A DNA stretch of 64,000 bases from Cenococcum geophilum 1.58 (Eukaryota > Ascomycota > Dothideomycetes > Gloniales > Gloniaceae). The stretch is taken from NCBI GenBank assembly GCA_001692895.1, contig KV748207.1:124001-188000 (forward strand). Reading direction: 5' to 3'. The notes under the pieces were generated by a model. The model ran no database searches. It was not told the DNA's origin and worked only from the letters and a program-made list of their open reading frames with translations. Positions 21,201-34,376 of this stretch are shown here, piece by piece. The position numbers and the translations under genes are program-made. The stretch's first letter is position 1, and every line of letters begins with the position of its first letter.

Positions 21201-23190
21201 TAAGGTACGCGTATAACATAAAAAGGGAGAATAGTTAGGCCTATACTAACTCATTATAATTAATAGTTAAACTTATACTATTTAGATACCTTATAGACCT
21301 ACTTAATTCCGTTTAACTATTATTAAGCCTTACTATAAAGATAATAATTCCAAGCCTTTATAGGATGCCCCAGAAGATACCCTAAAAGAAAACCACAATT
21401 AATATACTCTAGAAGGCGACTACAATCCCAATATAATTATAGTAGATACGCTATAACCACGACGCGGTAGAGGTCGCCCGAAGGGATTATAAAATCACTA
21501 ATATCTTATTAATTTTAAAGAATAATTTGTTGCCGCCATTAAGAATAGAGTTAAGTTATTAATAGCCTTTTTAACAGCTAAGGAGAAGGCTAACTTTAAA
21601 CTCGCAAAACAGCTTTAAAAGGAAGGTTGTATTATAACTCCAGGAGCTCCTTTCTAAGCATCCGATAAGTAGGAGATCGATAGTCTTATTATAAGAGGAG
21701 TCTTTAAATTCAAAAAGTATAACCCTACTAAGTTTAATAGAGTTTATATCTTTAAGTTAAGAATAGTTAATAAGATTAAGGGCAAAGCTACTAACGCCCT
21801 ATTTAAGAAATTAAGGCTTGTCATCTAAGATTATAATAATAATAGTAAGAAGGTAATTCTTACGTAATCTCCTATAATTTAATAAGCTAGTTAGCAAGTT
21901 ATTATTACGCTAGCTCCCTCCTTAATAAAGAACGGAATGGCGGTTTATTTATAAGATATTACTTAAGCCTATACTTAATTAGAGACGCCCCTTTAGCGCT
22001 TAATACTGGCATACCTTCTAGAGCAAATTCGCTACCAGTATCCTAAAGATACGATCATAGCTGTGCTTAAGCCATTGTATAAAATCGCAAAGGCAGAAAC
22101 TCACTAGTAGGCTACCTATAGCAAGCACTATAAAAAGAAGCTTTTAATAACTACTTCTATATTTAATCCCTACTTCCTTATTACAACTACGGGAACCCTA
22201 TTTGGAATTATCAGTATATAAACTAATAATATAATTATCTTAGGAGATAACCAATTCTTAGCTCTTAAAGAGGATAAGCTAATAAAGGCAAATCTTATAG
22301 CAAAGCTAAAGGAAAAGCTTAACTTAACAATACTATTACTCTTTAATAGATGCATCCTTTCCCTAAATAAGGATTCTATTGCTTTACGCCAGAAGGGTTA
22401 AGGCAAGAAGATTAACGTTATTAACATTAATTCTCTAAAGTAAGGATATATAGAGTAACGTGCTTGCGGAGCTTATATTGCTTCTATCTATTAACCTAAG
22501 ACTTTATTTAATATCTCTATTACGGCTTAACACTAAAAACTAACTAAGGACGATATCCTTACCCTAAATAAGCGTCTTTTCTAGCAAATAAACTATCTTA
22601 ATTAGGGACTACTCTATATACCTATTAATCTTCCTACCGCCAAGCTCTTTATATTTGTTAATAGATTATTTATAAATAATAAAGATTTTAGCTCCCAGTT
22701 AGGATATAAGATTATTATCACGAACGAATTTACTAGAGAGAATAACTTCATAATTTATAGCAATCTTATTTATTAAAGCTTAACTAAGAGCAAGCGCGTT
22801 ACTTAAAGTATTTTAGCATTAGAGATATATAGAATGGTTGGTGGAGTTAATATAGCAATTGCAATTAGAACTACCCTAAAGATAATTATAGATTAACTTA
22901 AACTTTCTATTATCCCTATAATCGTGTGCACTAACTTATATTCCCTCTATAAGTATTTAGTTAAGCTCGGTACTATAAAGGAGAAGCGCCTTATAATTAA
23001 TATTATAGCACTTTGGCAATCCTATAAGCGTTAAAAACTCTTTAAGATTTAATAAATTAATAGCTAAGATAACCCGGTAGATGTAATAATAAAGGCGAAC
23101 CTAAACAAGGCACTAGAGACGTTTATTAACACAAATACTCTATATATACGAGTTAAAGGTTAGGTTAAAAGGGAGTCCCTAGAAATTTCT
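18286..23190 (+). pseudogene. CopA gag-pol polyprotein, RIP-inactivated
   Basis: Starts MATPTLNN at 18,286. Copia order is visible: gag (about 18,286-19,700), protease-linker, integrase-like text with LRQLHRRFSHLS (about 20,395) and LGPPN.IVYNIGKNF (about 20,730), reverse transcriptase (FKKLRLVI near 21,805; catalytic box reads TNN near 22,225 instead of an Asp pair), and RNase H with CTNLYSLYKYLVKLGT (about 22,928) and EKRLIINI. It ends near 23,190. One base is undetermined at 19,386. Stops are almost all explained by CAA, CAG or TGG codons changed by one transition. Confidence 0.85.
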
Positions 23191-23219
23191 TAGTCACATA
23201 AGGTCTTAAGATGTTTAGG

Positions 23220-23343
23220 AACTTTAACCGGCGGTCAAAGTTGTCTAATTAGTTAGATTCTGCAAACCCTAACTCAAACCAGCCAATTAGGATTTTCTAT
23301 CCCCAAGATAGAAAATCGCTATTAGCTCGCTTACCGCTAGCGC
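23220..23343 (+). repeat. CopA 3' module: dyad B and dyad A
   Basis: Dyad B at 23,220-23,242 (AACTTTAACCG, one base, CGGTCAAAGTT). Dyad A at 23,291-23,317 has 10-bp arms GATTTTCTAT / ATAGAAAATC and a 7-nt centre. Then comes the reverse complement of the GCTAGYGGTAAGC motif to about 23,343. Related blocks occur in CopC, CopD and the gypsy element. Located between pol and the 3' LTR. Confidence 0.8.
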
Positions 23344-23534
23344 CTTAGCGGCCCTACTAACAAGATACCTACCCATAACTTATAAGTAAGAAAGCACCAC
23401 ATGCGAAGGGGCAAATTTTGGGACAGCGAGACTTATATTACAATAGTAATAGTAAGTAAAAAGAATTAATTTTTTGTTCCGCTAGTTAAGCGGTATATAT
23501 ATATAGATAGCAACCACAAAAGAAGAGTTGCTAG

Positions 23535-23734
23535 TATTAGAAATAAAGGCAAATAGTTACCATATAAGGCATATTGCCGTCACGTATAGCAAGTTACCAT
23601 CACGTGCCGCCGCGGCACTAGCGTGGTGAGGAACCTTAAGTTCCTTATCCCTTTCTTTAAGAAGAAAAGAAGAATAATAACTATTATACTATCTACGAAC
23701 CGTAGCTACGTAATATCCCCTTATAAGTCTAACA
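23535..23734 (+). repeat. CopA 3' LTR (200 bp)
   Basis: Starts TATTAGAAATAAAGG (TG changed to TA), ends AAGTCTAACA. Differences from the 5' copy are mainly transitions. Confidence 0.92.
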
Positions 23735-26700
23735 GTTATATAAGGACCTTATATTACTAGAAGTCGTTAATTAAATTAAGTTAGTAATTAATAAGAGGTT
23801 TAAAAAGTATAAGAGATTAAAATATAAGGATTATAGAGAGTCTTTCCGGCTTTAAAATACTTATATATTTTGGTTACTATAGGGTTAAGTAATTAATAAG
23901 GCTATTAGGCTTATATGGGATAAATAGAAAGTTGTTAAATCTAACTATAGACAGTTTAGCTAGCTTGCTAAGGACAGTAAGAAGTATAGGCCGCTTAAAA
24001 GCGATCACGTTATTACCCGCATATATTAGCGGCTCCTAGAGTTCTATATACGAAGATTTAATACTAAGGACGGCTATAGCAAATACAGCTACTATTTAGA
24101 GTAAGGTAACTGTAATCTTCCTATTTAATATAGCCTCCTATATTATTATTAGATAGAAAAGGCTCTATAGAAATTAGTGTTGTTGCTATTAAGCCTTCTT
24201 TACCCCTAATAGCTACTTAACGGGCCGCCTGTTATTAGATTTAATTAGCAATTAAGTTATAACACCTAACTTAGTCCTAATAATAAAGCTATTACCAACG
24301 GTAACTGCTTTAGCAATAATGGAGCAGATATAGCATTAGGTGCGGCGACTGTAGTATATAATATAATTACTAAATTATACCCTACTAAGCAAGCAGAAGT
24401 TCTTATAGACTTATTTTAGTAGTAGACTTAATAGCTTCTTCTTAAGTTTAAAGGGGTGCGTAGAAAGGATAATACTATACTAATAGAGCTACCTAATCTG
24501 GTCTAGACTTTAAAGGTAAAGTTTAAAAAGAAGGGTAAGGCTAATAAACGTGGTTTTACTGGCCTTAAGTAAGCTAAGAGGGCTGTAAAGCATAAAAAGT
24601 AGGTAAAATAACAGAAATCTTAACAGAAGAAGAGATAGAGATTAGTAGTAGGGGTCTATAAGGAGCTTAAAATATCGTTAAATACACTACCTATATTAAC
24701 TGCACTTATGAGACTACAGTGCTTACTATAAGCGGCTGCTAATAAGCGGAAACGTTAGTTAACCTAGTTGTTAACCTTATCCAAATCCTCTTAAGAGTAA
24801 CCGTCGATAATGTTAAATATATTCGTCCGTCTATATCCTACACTAGTATCCTCTAGCTAGAACTCTAAAGATTCTAATAACTCCGATAACTCCCTTACGC
24901 AGCTAAATACTTAGGACTTTAGGTCGTCACAATTTAAAATATAAGCTATAGTTATTCTACCTATATAACTAAGTAAGGTCCTAACCACGAGGGTTATTAT
25001 ATATTTTATTAATACATTAAATTCGTTAGGTAATTATTATATCTTAAAAAAGGAGCTCTTGCTACACCTGGCCTAAAAAGACCAAAACCAACCAAAAGAA
25101 CCCTGAAAAACACCTAGAGAATCCCCCTAAGATGCATACATCGTAGGGAAGGCACACGTTAAACAACGGTGGCTCGCACTTGCGCGCGACCGCTAAAACT
25201 ACGCCTAGCAATGGCCCTCTATAATAAAGACGGGCGAATACCATATTATAAAGCGGAAATACCTCTATTAAGAAGGCATCTAATAAAATATAAAGCCTAT
25301 TAGATGCGTCTAGTATCTAAAATTATAGGGGAGTAACTGTTAGCTATAATAAACTAATATAGCTAGTAGAATGGCTTCGCTAGTCTAGTAAACCTTAGGC
25401 GCCCCTTTAGTAAACCCTTAATTAAATCCTCTAACGGCTAAGTAAAATTAAAAATAAGTATAACCCCCCTTTACTGGTGAACCGCACCTAGGCCGCTATA
25501 GCTATACTTTTATAGTATAGGGAACCTACCCCCCTTAAGTTAATAACCGGGTATATAATTATAATATAACTAAATATAGAATAAGTAGAAGGGCTTAGGG
25601 GATAATTAGAAATAGAAGTCCTTATAGAGATATATAAAGAGGTTTATAATACTGTTATAGTCTAATACCTTAAGAGCGGAGATATTAGAGTTACCCTAAA
25701 GGATTAATAGGCAAAGAAATAAGCTATAAGGGTAGGGGATAGGCTAGGAGAATGTATTAGCATAAAAGTACTCTATAAGGATTACCTAGTTAAAGTCCTA
25801 GTGGTTCCTATAAGCCTTAAGGTAGAAAAGGGACGCTAGGTGGATAATATAGTAATTATATAGGAGATAGTAAGATAAATGGAACGCCTTATACTAGAAC
25901 TTGAAATCACCCAAATCTAATAGCTTTAATAGGAAAATATAAACTAAGTATATAATAAGAATAATAAAAGGATATAAGGGTCGCTGGAGACTTGCTAGGG
26001 AGATACTAGATAAACGCATGGCTCCCTTATCGTCAGTATATATATACTAGGAATGCAAAAACTCCTTATCTAAAAAGGAATAATTATAAATAGCCTTATA
26101 TATAATATAAGGCTCTATAACTATAGACTACGCCTAGAATAATGCTATTACTATATATAATAGGGACACACCTAATCTATATGCGTAGTATAGGTATACT
26201 GCGGCCACTATATAGGCCCCTATAATATAAGATATTGCTTAAATTAAGACTAAATAAAATGTATAAACTGCCACTAAAGCATATATAAGGCGTAGGAGAG
26301 AGAAGACTGCATTAAATATAGGAGACGGAAGGTAAGGGCTTAATAGCTGCGGAAATAACTATATACTAGGTTATATAAATGGAAATAATAGGCGATAAGC
26401 TAGGGGGACGTAGGCGCCTTTTTAGCGTTTTCTACCTTTAATACTAGAGGGCTAGGCCAGCTATCCTAAGCCTTAATAGGCCAGAAGTGATGCCGCGCGA
26501 TATTACTAGACTAATTAGGGATATAAGGGTCACAGGGGATATAAGGGAGAGGACGCCCTGTAGAAAGACCCCTATAGATAGCGACAGTAGGCTTAAGACT
26601 AGGATAATTAAGAATTAGACTTAATGCGGTAAATATAATATTTATAGCTAACCTATAAAGGGTATATAGCTGACTAGTAAGAATAGGGGAAGAACTAGTA

Positions 26701-27605
26701 ATAGTAACAGATTTAGATATAGAAGCGCTAATAAGAATATAAGATATGGGAATAAAAAGCTCTATATAAAATAAGTAGTAACTAGGGTGTAGATATAAGA
26801 GATAGAAGCTCCAAATATTTTAGAGAAAGTAAAAATAGAAGAAGTGAGGAATAAAGGAGAGTTAAAGGACCCTCGCTAGGGGTCCGCTACCTATCTATTA
26901 TATAGTATAACTACGGCAATATAAACCACCGCCTTGTAAGGCCCCTACTAGATAGTCTAGACCTAGAGAAATATTATATCCTTGCTATATAAGAACCGTA
27001 TTATAATACCTTTATATAATTAATATACTGCCCCTAAGGATTCTAGCTTCTATATAAACTAAAAGTAGCTATACGCGTGTGCTTTATAATTAGCAAGGCT
27101 ATTAGCCTATCCTTATAGTTATAGTAGGCAGTTAACCTAGATATTATAGTTATAATAATCTAAATATATAGGGGACCGGTATAAATTATTAATGTATATA
27201 ACCCTAGGGTTAAAGGGGTCCTATAAATAGAGAATATTATATTAGTAATAAGCTTACTAAAAACTAAAGATATAGAGTTTATCCTACTAGGAAACATAAA
27301 CCTCTACTACCCGCGGTAGGGGGGCATCTATATTGCTATAGATTAATAGTTAAAGTGCCTACTAAGAGCTATAGATATCTGGGGCCTTAAGCTAGCTACC
27401 CCCCTAGGAGTAATTATATAGTAATAAGGCACTGCTAGAAGTATAATTGACCTTATATTTATAGATAAAGGCCTATACTAGAGACTTAAAAGGTATAACC
27501 CTAAAGAAGAATAGGCACTTACCCTAGACTATATCCCTATTTAGATATAGCTAGACCTAAATACTAAAGCGTAATTAAATAGAAAAAGATACGCAATAAG
27601 GAAGC

Positions 27606-27830
27606 TGTTAGGTGAAACCTAAGTAGATAGTTATATAGCCGTAAGGTATGGGCGACCCTGGGGCAACCTAGGGGTAACTCGCCCGTAAGGCACGTGCTCT
27701 ACACGTACCTAGGGAAAACCCTTCCTACCTCGTATATAGACTCCTCCTTTTCCCTTAAGGATTCGTCTCTGTCTATATAATATACCTATTATTCTATTAT
27801 TGGACTCCCTATCCACATCCTTACCTTATA
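27606..27830 (+). repeat. Gypsy 5' LTR (225 bp)
   Basis: TGTTAGGTGAAACCT to TTACCTTATA. Confidence 0.93.
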
Positions 27831-27882
27831 TTTAAATCCTTACTAATCCCCTTAGGAGGATAGCCGGTTTAATTTTTCTATA

Positions 27883-29100
27883 ATGCCTCCGAAAAGAAAA
27901 CCGACGCCTATACCCGATGGTAATACGCTAGCGATGCAACCGCAGAACGCTTTAGGATCTAGTGTAGACGAAACCGCTAGAAGCATACTAGTAGCATCTA
28001 AGCCATTCTCTAAATCCTAAAATGATTAGATATCTACGAACGCTAAAGACCAGTTTAACTTATATACCTAGGCTTAATAGGAGCTTAGTAAGGTTACTAG
28101 CGTCCTACCTAATACCGCTGATATAAAGGAGCTAGATAAGCTAGCTAAGAAAATAGCCAACTTATAGAGCATTATTGATTCGATAAAGCCCTCCTGTTAC
28201 CTCTTTAGTAAAGAGTACGAGTTATATGGCGAACGTATACGCCGATTAAATCTCGACGCCCTAGTTAAGAAGTCACCACCTGATATTAGCGGTACTACTT
28301 AACAGTATTTTAACTGGTGGATTGCCGCAGTTAAGAACCGATTTGAGGTTAATGACGCTGACTACGACTGTAAGCGACGCACGCGTTAGGCCATTAAAGG
28401 TCTTATAAAAGAGAAGATAATCGCCCAACTAGTTTATTGCCGGTTAGGCACTAAGGATAAGGGTCCCTTACTATGGGACGAATTTAAGACTATGGTCTAA
28501 GACTAGATTAGGAACCCTATAGTAAGACGCTTTAATAACGCTACAACGTACTATATAGCTGTTATGAAGGAGAACTAGAGGTTTAACGTCTTCCTAGCCT
28601 ATATACGTAGCTTAGAGGACCTCTTCTTATATACCCCTTTTGTTAATCCTAAATAATAAGTAGACTTTTAGTTCTTATGTCTTCCAGCCTACCTATAAGT
28701 AGAGCTCTTCCGCCAGAACTTTGCCTAATAGGTGAGAACTGTTAAAAACCTCTTTAACGAAATCTGCTGTGTAGAGCAATTGCTTAATACCATAAAGCTC
28801 GCAGAAGATCGCGTAAGTGGCAGCGGCAAATCATTGCGTATAAAGCGCGGTTGTAGCATAGGCTTTATAGACTTAGGCTTAGGGAACAGAACCTAAAAAG
28901 GGCGACGCTTTTCTAAGTAAACTCCTGGGGAGACTACCTAAAAGCCGGATGGCTTAGGGGACCCCCCGGATGCTAGTGCTACGTAGGCGAGTTAAAGGAC
29001 CGTAGGCGGCCACCGTAAGGAACACTAGAAGTAGGCTAAAGAGAAGTTAGCTTAGGCTTTGGAAAACCTAAAGCCCTAGTAGTGTATCTTTTTTGACTGT
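27883..29100 (+). pseudogene. Gypsy gag, RIP-inactivated
   Basis: Begins MPPKRKPTPIPDGNTLAMQP at 27,883. Capsid-like text such as RFEVNDADYDCKRRTR and NVFLAYIRSLEDLFLYTPF lies at about 28,340-28,640; a basic tail follows. In-frame TAA/TAG codons start within the first 50 codons. I could not place a clear CCHC knuckle. The boundary to pol is approximate. Confidence 0.75.
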
Positions 29101-32100
29101 AACTAGGGCCTAATATAGAGGGAGAGAAGAAACGTATTATGGTATATATTGCGATAGATATGCCCTAGGGCGAAGTCCGCCTACGTACCTTATACGATAA
29201 TAGGTGCCAAATTAACCTTATTAATTAAGACGTTGTCTATAGGTTTAACCTGCCTATACGCTATACGCTACGTTTATATAAACCTATCGCACGTTTCCTT
29301 AATAGTAACTAGATGATAATCTGGGATGCTTATAATCTAACGGTTACCACTAGTGACTTCTAGGGTACCCCTCGTACTATCGGCCCACAGACCTTTTAGG
29401 GCGGCTTATTTAATAGTTATAATATAGTTCTTAAATAGGATTAGCTTATAGAAGCAGATCTATTAATTAGCTTCCGTTCTAGATAGTTTGTTTAGGGTAC
29501 TTTAGACCCTAGACGCCTTTAGATAGTTACCCTTAACGCTCTCCTAGTAGATATTAAGGCTGGCGAAATAGTCTATTTGCTATGGCTAGAAGACTTCTTC
29601 TTTACGCCGGTTGTAAATATAATAGAGGACCTGTTATTACTGGTAGCGAGTACCTGTGCAGACCCTCCGGATATAGAGACACTAGTTGTGAATATAGTAG
29701 AGGACCTGCCGTTACTAGCAGCGAGTACCTGTAGAGACCCTCCGGTGCCGGCGCAGATCACCTATATATAAGGGGGAGGTGATTGAAACCCTAAAACTAT
29801 TAAGTATACTACAGTAGAGCTGTATGTACTCTCTATGCGAGTATACCTACAAAACGCATGTCAGCCGCACCCTTCTTTTCACTGGCTCCCGGAAGCACAC
29901 TACTATATAATGGTCGCTTCGACCTCCGTGGCCCCCGGCCTACCAAATGTATACAAGGAGGAAATTGATGTCTTCTCTAACGAGCTAGTAAGCATGCTAC
30001 CGCAGAACTCTGAGTACGACCATGCGATTAACTTAAAAGAAGGCAAGACGCTACCGCAAATGCCCCTCTATAACCTCTTATAGAAAGAGTTATAGATCTT
30101 ATAAGAGTACCTGGACAGTGCTCTCAAAAAGGGCTGGATTAGGCCCAGTAAGTCGCCTACTAGAGCGCCTATCCTCTTTGTGCCGAAAGTAGACGGTATA
30201 ATGCGGCTATGCGTCGACTACAGACGCCTAAATAAGATCACGATTAAAAATTGGTACCCCCTACCACTAGTCGGCGAACTCTTTAATAGGCTTAGCTATG
30301 CGAAGATATTTATAAAGCTAGATCTTTATGATACGTACTATAGGATTTATATTAAAAAGGGAGACGAATAGAAGACCGTATTTAAGACATGCTATGGTTA
30401 CTTTAAGTACCTAGTAATGCCCTTTAGTCTTACTAACGCCCCTATAACTTTTCAGAGCTATATTTATAAAGCTCTAGGAACCCTAGTGGATACTATCTAC
30501 GTAGTCTACCTAGATAATATTCTTATCTACTTAAATAATAAGGATAAGTACGTTAAGCACGTTAAGCAGGTACTATAACAGCTCCGCGCTTGGGGCCTAT
30601 ACGCTAAACTATTAAAATGCATCTTTTATACTAAGAACGTTAAGTTCTTAGGCTTTATTATTACCCCTAGGGGTATTGTAATAGACCCTAACCGCGTAAA
30701 AGCTATTAAGGAATGGCCTAAGCCTAAGTCCTATAGGGATATCTAGGTCTTCCTTAGCTTTGCTAACTTCTATAGGCAATTTATCTGGAACTACTCAGAT
30801 ACCGCATACCCCCTATACGCATATCTTGTATAGGCATATTACAACCCGACGTTAGATGGGGAGAAGAAGAGGAAGCGTAAGTCAAAAGGGCCTACTAAAT
30901 GGTATCAACCCTGGTCCTGGCCCGATAACACGCAGTAGGCGTTTTGTAAGCTACGCGCTGCGTTTATATAGGCTCCTTTACTTCGCTACTTTAACCCTAA
31001 TCTACCCCTAATGGTAATTACTAACGCTTCCGACTATACCTATAGCGGTATACTTCTGCAGCCTTTAGGGTAAGGAGATTAACTCTACTAGCACCCAATT
31101 GCTTATTGTAGTTAGAAGCTTACTAGCCTAAAAGTATAGTACGATACGTATAATAAAGAACTACTCGCTATAGTGCAATGCTTTAAGATGTGGCGCTATT
31201 ACCTTAAATACGCCGCGTATGTAACGCGCGTGCTCTGTGATTATAATAATCTCCGGTACTTTATAACCACTAAGAGCTTATCTGCTTGCTAGGCCTAGTA
31301 CGCTAAGAAACTGGCTAAGTTTAATTTTAAGATTGAATATAAGCTAGGCAAGATAAATCCTGCTAATATACTATCCTGGCGCCCGGATTATGCTAAAGGC
31401 TTTAAAGATAGTAGTAAGAGGATACTCCTTAATGCTATACTGCCTACATTATAGCAAAAGTTGCGGGTTATGGGCCTTATAGGCGGCCCTAGTACTACTA
31501 TACTACACTAGCGAGTAGTATATATATAGTATGCGAGTAACTCTTATAAACTTGGCGCCGGCAAACTAGAGCGTCCTGCTATTCTCTTTAAGACCACTTT
31601 AACCGGCCTAATGGCGTTTAACCCTAGGGAAGACCCCTTAGCCTAGGCTATAGTCCCCCGCGACGACCTAGCGAGTTACCTATATATTATATATTACTTC
31701 GCTAGCACCGACTTTGCGCAGAGTCTCGTGCTATGGCAAGAAGTAGTAGTAGCTGCTTTAGCCAAAACGGCGTTTATGGAATAACCCCCTAAGTTACTAG
31801 TTAATTTTATTCGTGGAGTACAAAAAAGGGACGCCTTTACACGCTCTATATGTGATTAGTTAACTTAAAAACAAGTTCCTGCCGGTAATAAGGACTATAC
31901 CTTTAATAATTAAGGACCCCTAAGGTAAAACAATAAGGTCTAGGTGCCGAATTATATACTATTATAATAGGAGATCCTTAAGCGAAATCATGACGATCCT
32001 ATGGGCGGCTATTATAGTTTTAACCGTATCTTTAAGGTAATTGCGCGGAAGTATGCTTAGAACGGCCTTACCTAGGACCTCCGCAAATACCTGGATAATT

Positions 32101-33413
32101 ATAATGCCTATTAACGCTCCAAATCGCGCCGCTATAAACCCTATGGTGAGCTGCAGCCTCTCTAGGCCCCTACCTAAGCCTGGCGGTATTATTTACTTAA
32201 CTTTATTACGGATCTCCTAGAGTCTAAGACTCCTAATGGCGTAGAGTATAACTCCGTCCTTATTTTTATAGACCGTTTTATAAAGCTAGTGCGCTACTAT
32301 CTAGTGCGTAAGATAATTGATGCTACGCAACTCGTAGAACTCTTATTTAGAGTCTTTATATAAACAGGGCCTTTAAATAATATTATCTCCGATAGGGGTA
32401 GTGTATTTATAAGCGAGTACTAAAGCACTATGTGCTACTATCTCCGCGTTTAACGTAAACTTAGTACTATATTCCACCCGTAAATAGATAGGTAGATAGA
32501 GCGTTAGAACTAGGAGCTTAAGGTATACCTACGTATATTTACGAACTGGGAATAGTCTAATTAGGCCTCCCTATTTAAAGAAGTAGCCTTTACCTATAAC
32601 TCTAAGGTCCATACTATAATAAAGCGTTCCCCTATTAAGCTCGCCTATAGCTAGCTACTAAACGTCCTAAACGGAGTCCTGGATAGTGTCTAAGACGCTT
32701 AGTAAGGTAGGGAGGGGTCTAAGTTAACGAATGTCTAACTCATAGAGACGCACCTATAACGCCTACGCCTTATATATAAGGTAGCGGCGGCGTCAATAAT
32801 GTACGCCTAAAAGCTTTAGGTAAAATACTATAATCGTCACTATCTGGCCAAGCATTTCGCCGTCGGTAAACGAGTCCTACTCTCCTCCAAGAACATCCGC
32901 ATGAAACGTCCTTATAAAAAGCTTAACTATAAGTTTATGGGACCGTTTTAGATCCTAGAGCGCGTAGGGCAGCAAGTATATAAGCTAGAGCTTCTACCTG
33001 CTATAGTACGGCTCTACCTAGTCTTCTATATCTCCCTACTAGAGCCTTACAGGTCACGCCCTGGGTTTTAACCCCTAGCAGTAAAAGAGCTTAAGGAAGG
33101 CAGCTAGGAAGTAGAAGTAATCGTCGCCTACTAGGATTATGCTGGATAACCGCAGTACCTTATTAAATGGCTAGGATGGCTAAATAAGTATAATAAATGG
33201 AAATACGAGATAGAACTCGAGAATTGTTAATAACTGCTAGATAAGTACCGTAAGTGGGACACCCTAGCCTTACAGCCGAAGCGTAGGCGAAAAGTAAGCA
33301 CCGCTGTTAAAATATAACCTACATTAAAGCGGAGTAGAGGACGTCCTAAGGGATTAAAGAATAAGCAACGACTGCTATAAGAACTGCGGCATATATATAG
33401 GGTAAAGTTTTAA
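29101..33413 (+). pseudogene. Gypsy pol: protease-RT-RNase H-integrase-chromodomain, RIP-inactivated
   Basis: Reverse transcriptase is clear at 29,970-30,760 (LCVDYRRLNKITIKNWYPLP near 30,207; catalytic box YLDN at 30,507-30,518, the second Asp changed to Asn by G-to-A). RNase H covers about 30,940-31,400 (VITNASDYTYSGILLQ, YDTYNKELLAIV). The integrase core lies at about 32,250-32,520 (LIFIDRFIKLVRYY, IISDRGSVFISEY, IERQNQELKVYLR). A C-terminal QYLIKWLGW ... ENCQQLLDKY block at about 33,150-33,250 looks like a chromodomain, placing it with the chromoviruses. One or two RT stretches stay open by chance; the whole is dead. Confidence 0.88.
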
Positions 33414-33546
33414 TTCATTAATATTCTACGCCTGTTTATAACCAGGGTCCATTTAACTAAGGTCCACAACCTGCTGGTAACCCGCTAGTGGTAACCTATA
33501 CTAACAACTTATACTATTCTATGTATATACTACGTAGATAACGCAT

Positions 33547-33790
33547 AAGGCTAAAGCATGGGTCAGCGGCGGATTTAATAGGTATATAGCCTTACCGTCC
33601 TAAACCTGGCTATATATAAGTAACCTATAAACCTACCCGCGAAGTATATACGGCGCTACGCTGGTATAGCGTAAGGTTAAAGTAGGGTCAGCGGCGGGTT
33701 TAATAGGCATATAGCCTTACTATCTATGAATCTAGCTGTATGCGAATAACCTATGACCGACCCGTGAGGTACTAGCGACCTGCCTATATA
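33547..33790 (+). repeat. Two-copy tandem duplication in the gypsy 3' region
   Basis: A unit of about 126 bp repeated twice. Anchor text GGGTCAGCGGCGG followed by TTTAATAGG and ATATAGCCTTAC occurs at about 33,560-33,595 and 33,685-33,720. It lies between the pol stop and dyad A. No coding sense. Confidence 0.75.
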
Positions 33791-33877
33791 AGCGAGCTTT
33801 TGGAATATTTCTAATCTACTAAATTTAGGTAATGGTATTAAGCTCTACTAGCTCTACCTGTTAAATGGACTAATTAG

Positions 33878-33985
33878 GATTTTCTATACTGGGCATATAA
33901 AATTGCTACTAGCTTGGTTAAATGCGGGGGAGTCTTAGCAAGGCAAATCTAACTAATTAGATAACTTTAACCGCTGGTTGAAGTT
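33878..33985 (+). repeat. Gypsy 3' module: dyad A and dyad B
   Basis: Dyad A (degenerate) at 33,878-33,904; dyad B at 33,963-33,985, preceded by ATCTAACTAATTAGAT. Relative to CopA, A keeps its orientation but B is reversed and on the other side. Confidence 0.72.
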
Positions 33986-34151
33986 CCTTAACATCTTTGC
34001 GCCGCGCATGTATACTACCCGTCTCTCTATACGCAAAATTAAGACGCTCTTTTCCCTCTAAATTTTTTCCTTACTAAGGTTTTTTATGGGGTTTTATTGA
34101 GGCTTAAGTATACGAAGGATTGGGGACGACCCTTTTTAAAGGGGGGGGCAT

Positions 34152-34376
34152 TGTTAGGTGAAACCTGAGTAGATAGTTATATAGCTATAAGGTATGGGCG
34201 ACCCTAGGGCAACCTAGGGGTGACTTGCCCGTAAGGCACGTGCTCTGCACGTGCCTAGGGAAAACCCTTCCTACCTCGCACACAGACTCCTCCTTTTCCC
34301 TTAAGGATTTGTCTCTGTCTATACAATATACCCATTATTCTATTATTGGACTCCCTATCCATATCCTCACCTTATA
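34152..34376 (+). repeat. Gypsy 3' LTR (225 bp)
   Basis: TGTTAGGTGAAACCT to TCACCTTATA, followed by GAAGC. Confidence 0.93.

Larger units (their letters stand above)
17664..23734 (+). mobile_element. Ty1/copia retrotransposon CopA (6,071 bp)
   Basis: 200-bp LTRs at 17,664-17,863 and 23,535-23,734 and a 5-bp target duplication GTTAT (17,659-17,663; 23,735-23,739). CTAATTAGTGG directly follows the 5' LTR (presumed primer-binding site) and AAAAGAAGAG precedes the 3' LTR (polypurine tract). Leader repeats lie at 17,970-18,247. One long gag-pol frame follows, broken by many stops. Inserted in the MULE transposase. Confidence 0.93.
15412..25042 (+). pseudogene. MULE transposase, broken and interrupted twice
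   Basis: Read through TAA/TAG codons, the plus strand from 15,412 gives an N-terminal part resembling a FAR1-type DNA-binding domain (NYPYYVSAYKRIDKEV, GIYTYVAILNPFSLLKYRNR; about 15,690-15,840). The start of the DDE core comes just before 16,779 (MPLLTIVIIINTGKTV). After the TRIM comes YISD.GARFILATEKLTKKD at about 17,280-17,335. The MULE C-core (YYYCNLSANTL.RGEL) ends at 17,663, where CopA is inserted, and the frame continues from 23,740 with VRLLLYKDLI-like text into a Lys/Arg-rich C-terminus near 24,530-24,630. LINE-A sits at the very end; the frame would close just beyond it. The order matches Mutator transposases. There are dozens of stops, so no function remains. The exact start is uncertain because the ATG at 15,269 is in another frame. 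Confidence 0.8.
27606..34376 (+). mobile_element. Ty3/gypsy retrotransposon with chromodomain-like C-terminus (6,771 bp)
   Basis: 225-bp LTRs at 27,606-27,830 and 34,152-34,376. Target duplication GAAGC at 27,601-27,605 and 34,377-34,381; LINE-B shows the same site uninterrupted. A G-run (GGGGGGGG) just before the 3' LTR is the polypurine tract. Inserted in LINE-A. It has fewer stops than its host, so it is probably younger. Confidence 0.94.

Noticed and set aside
29573..30371. Open frames 29,577-29,771, 29,835-30,083 and 30,180-30,371 as independent genes
   Set aside because: They are stretches of the gypsy pol between RIP stops, not separate genes.
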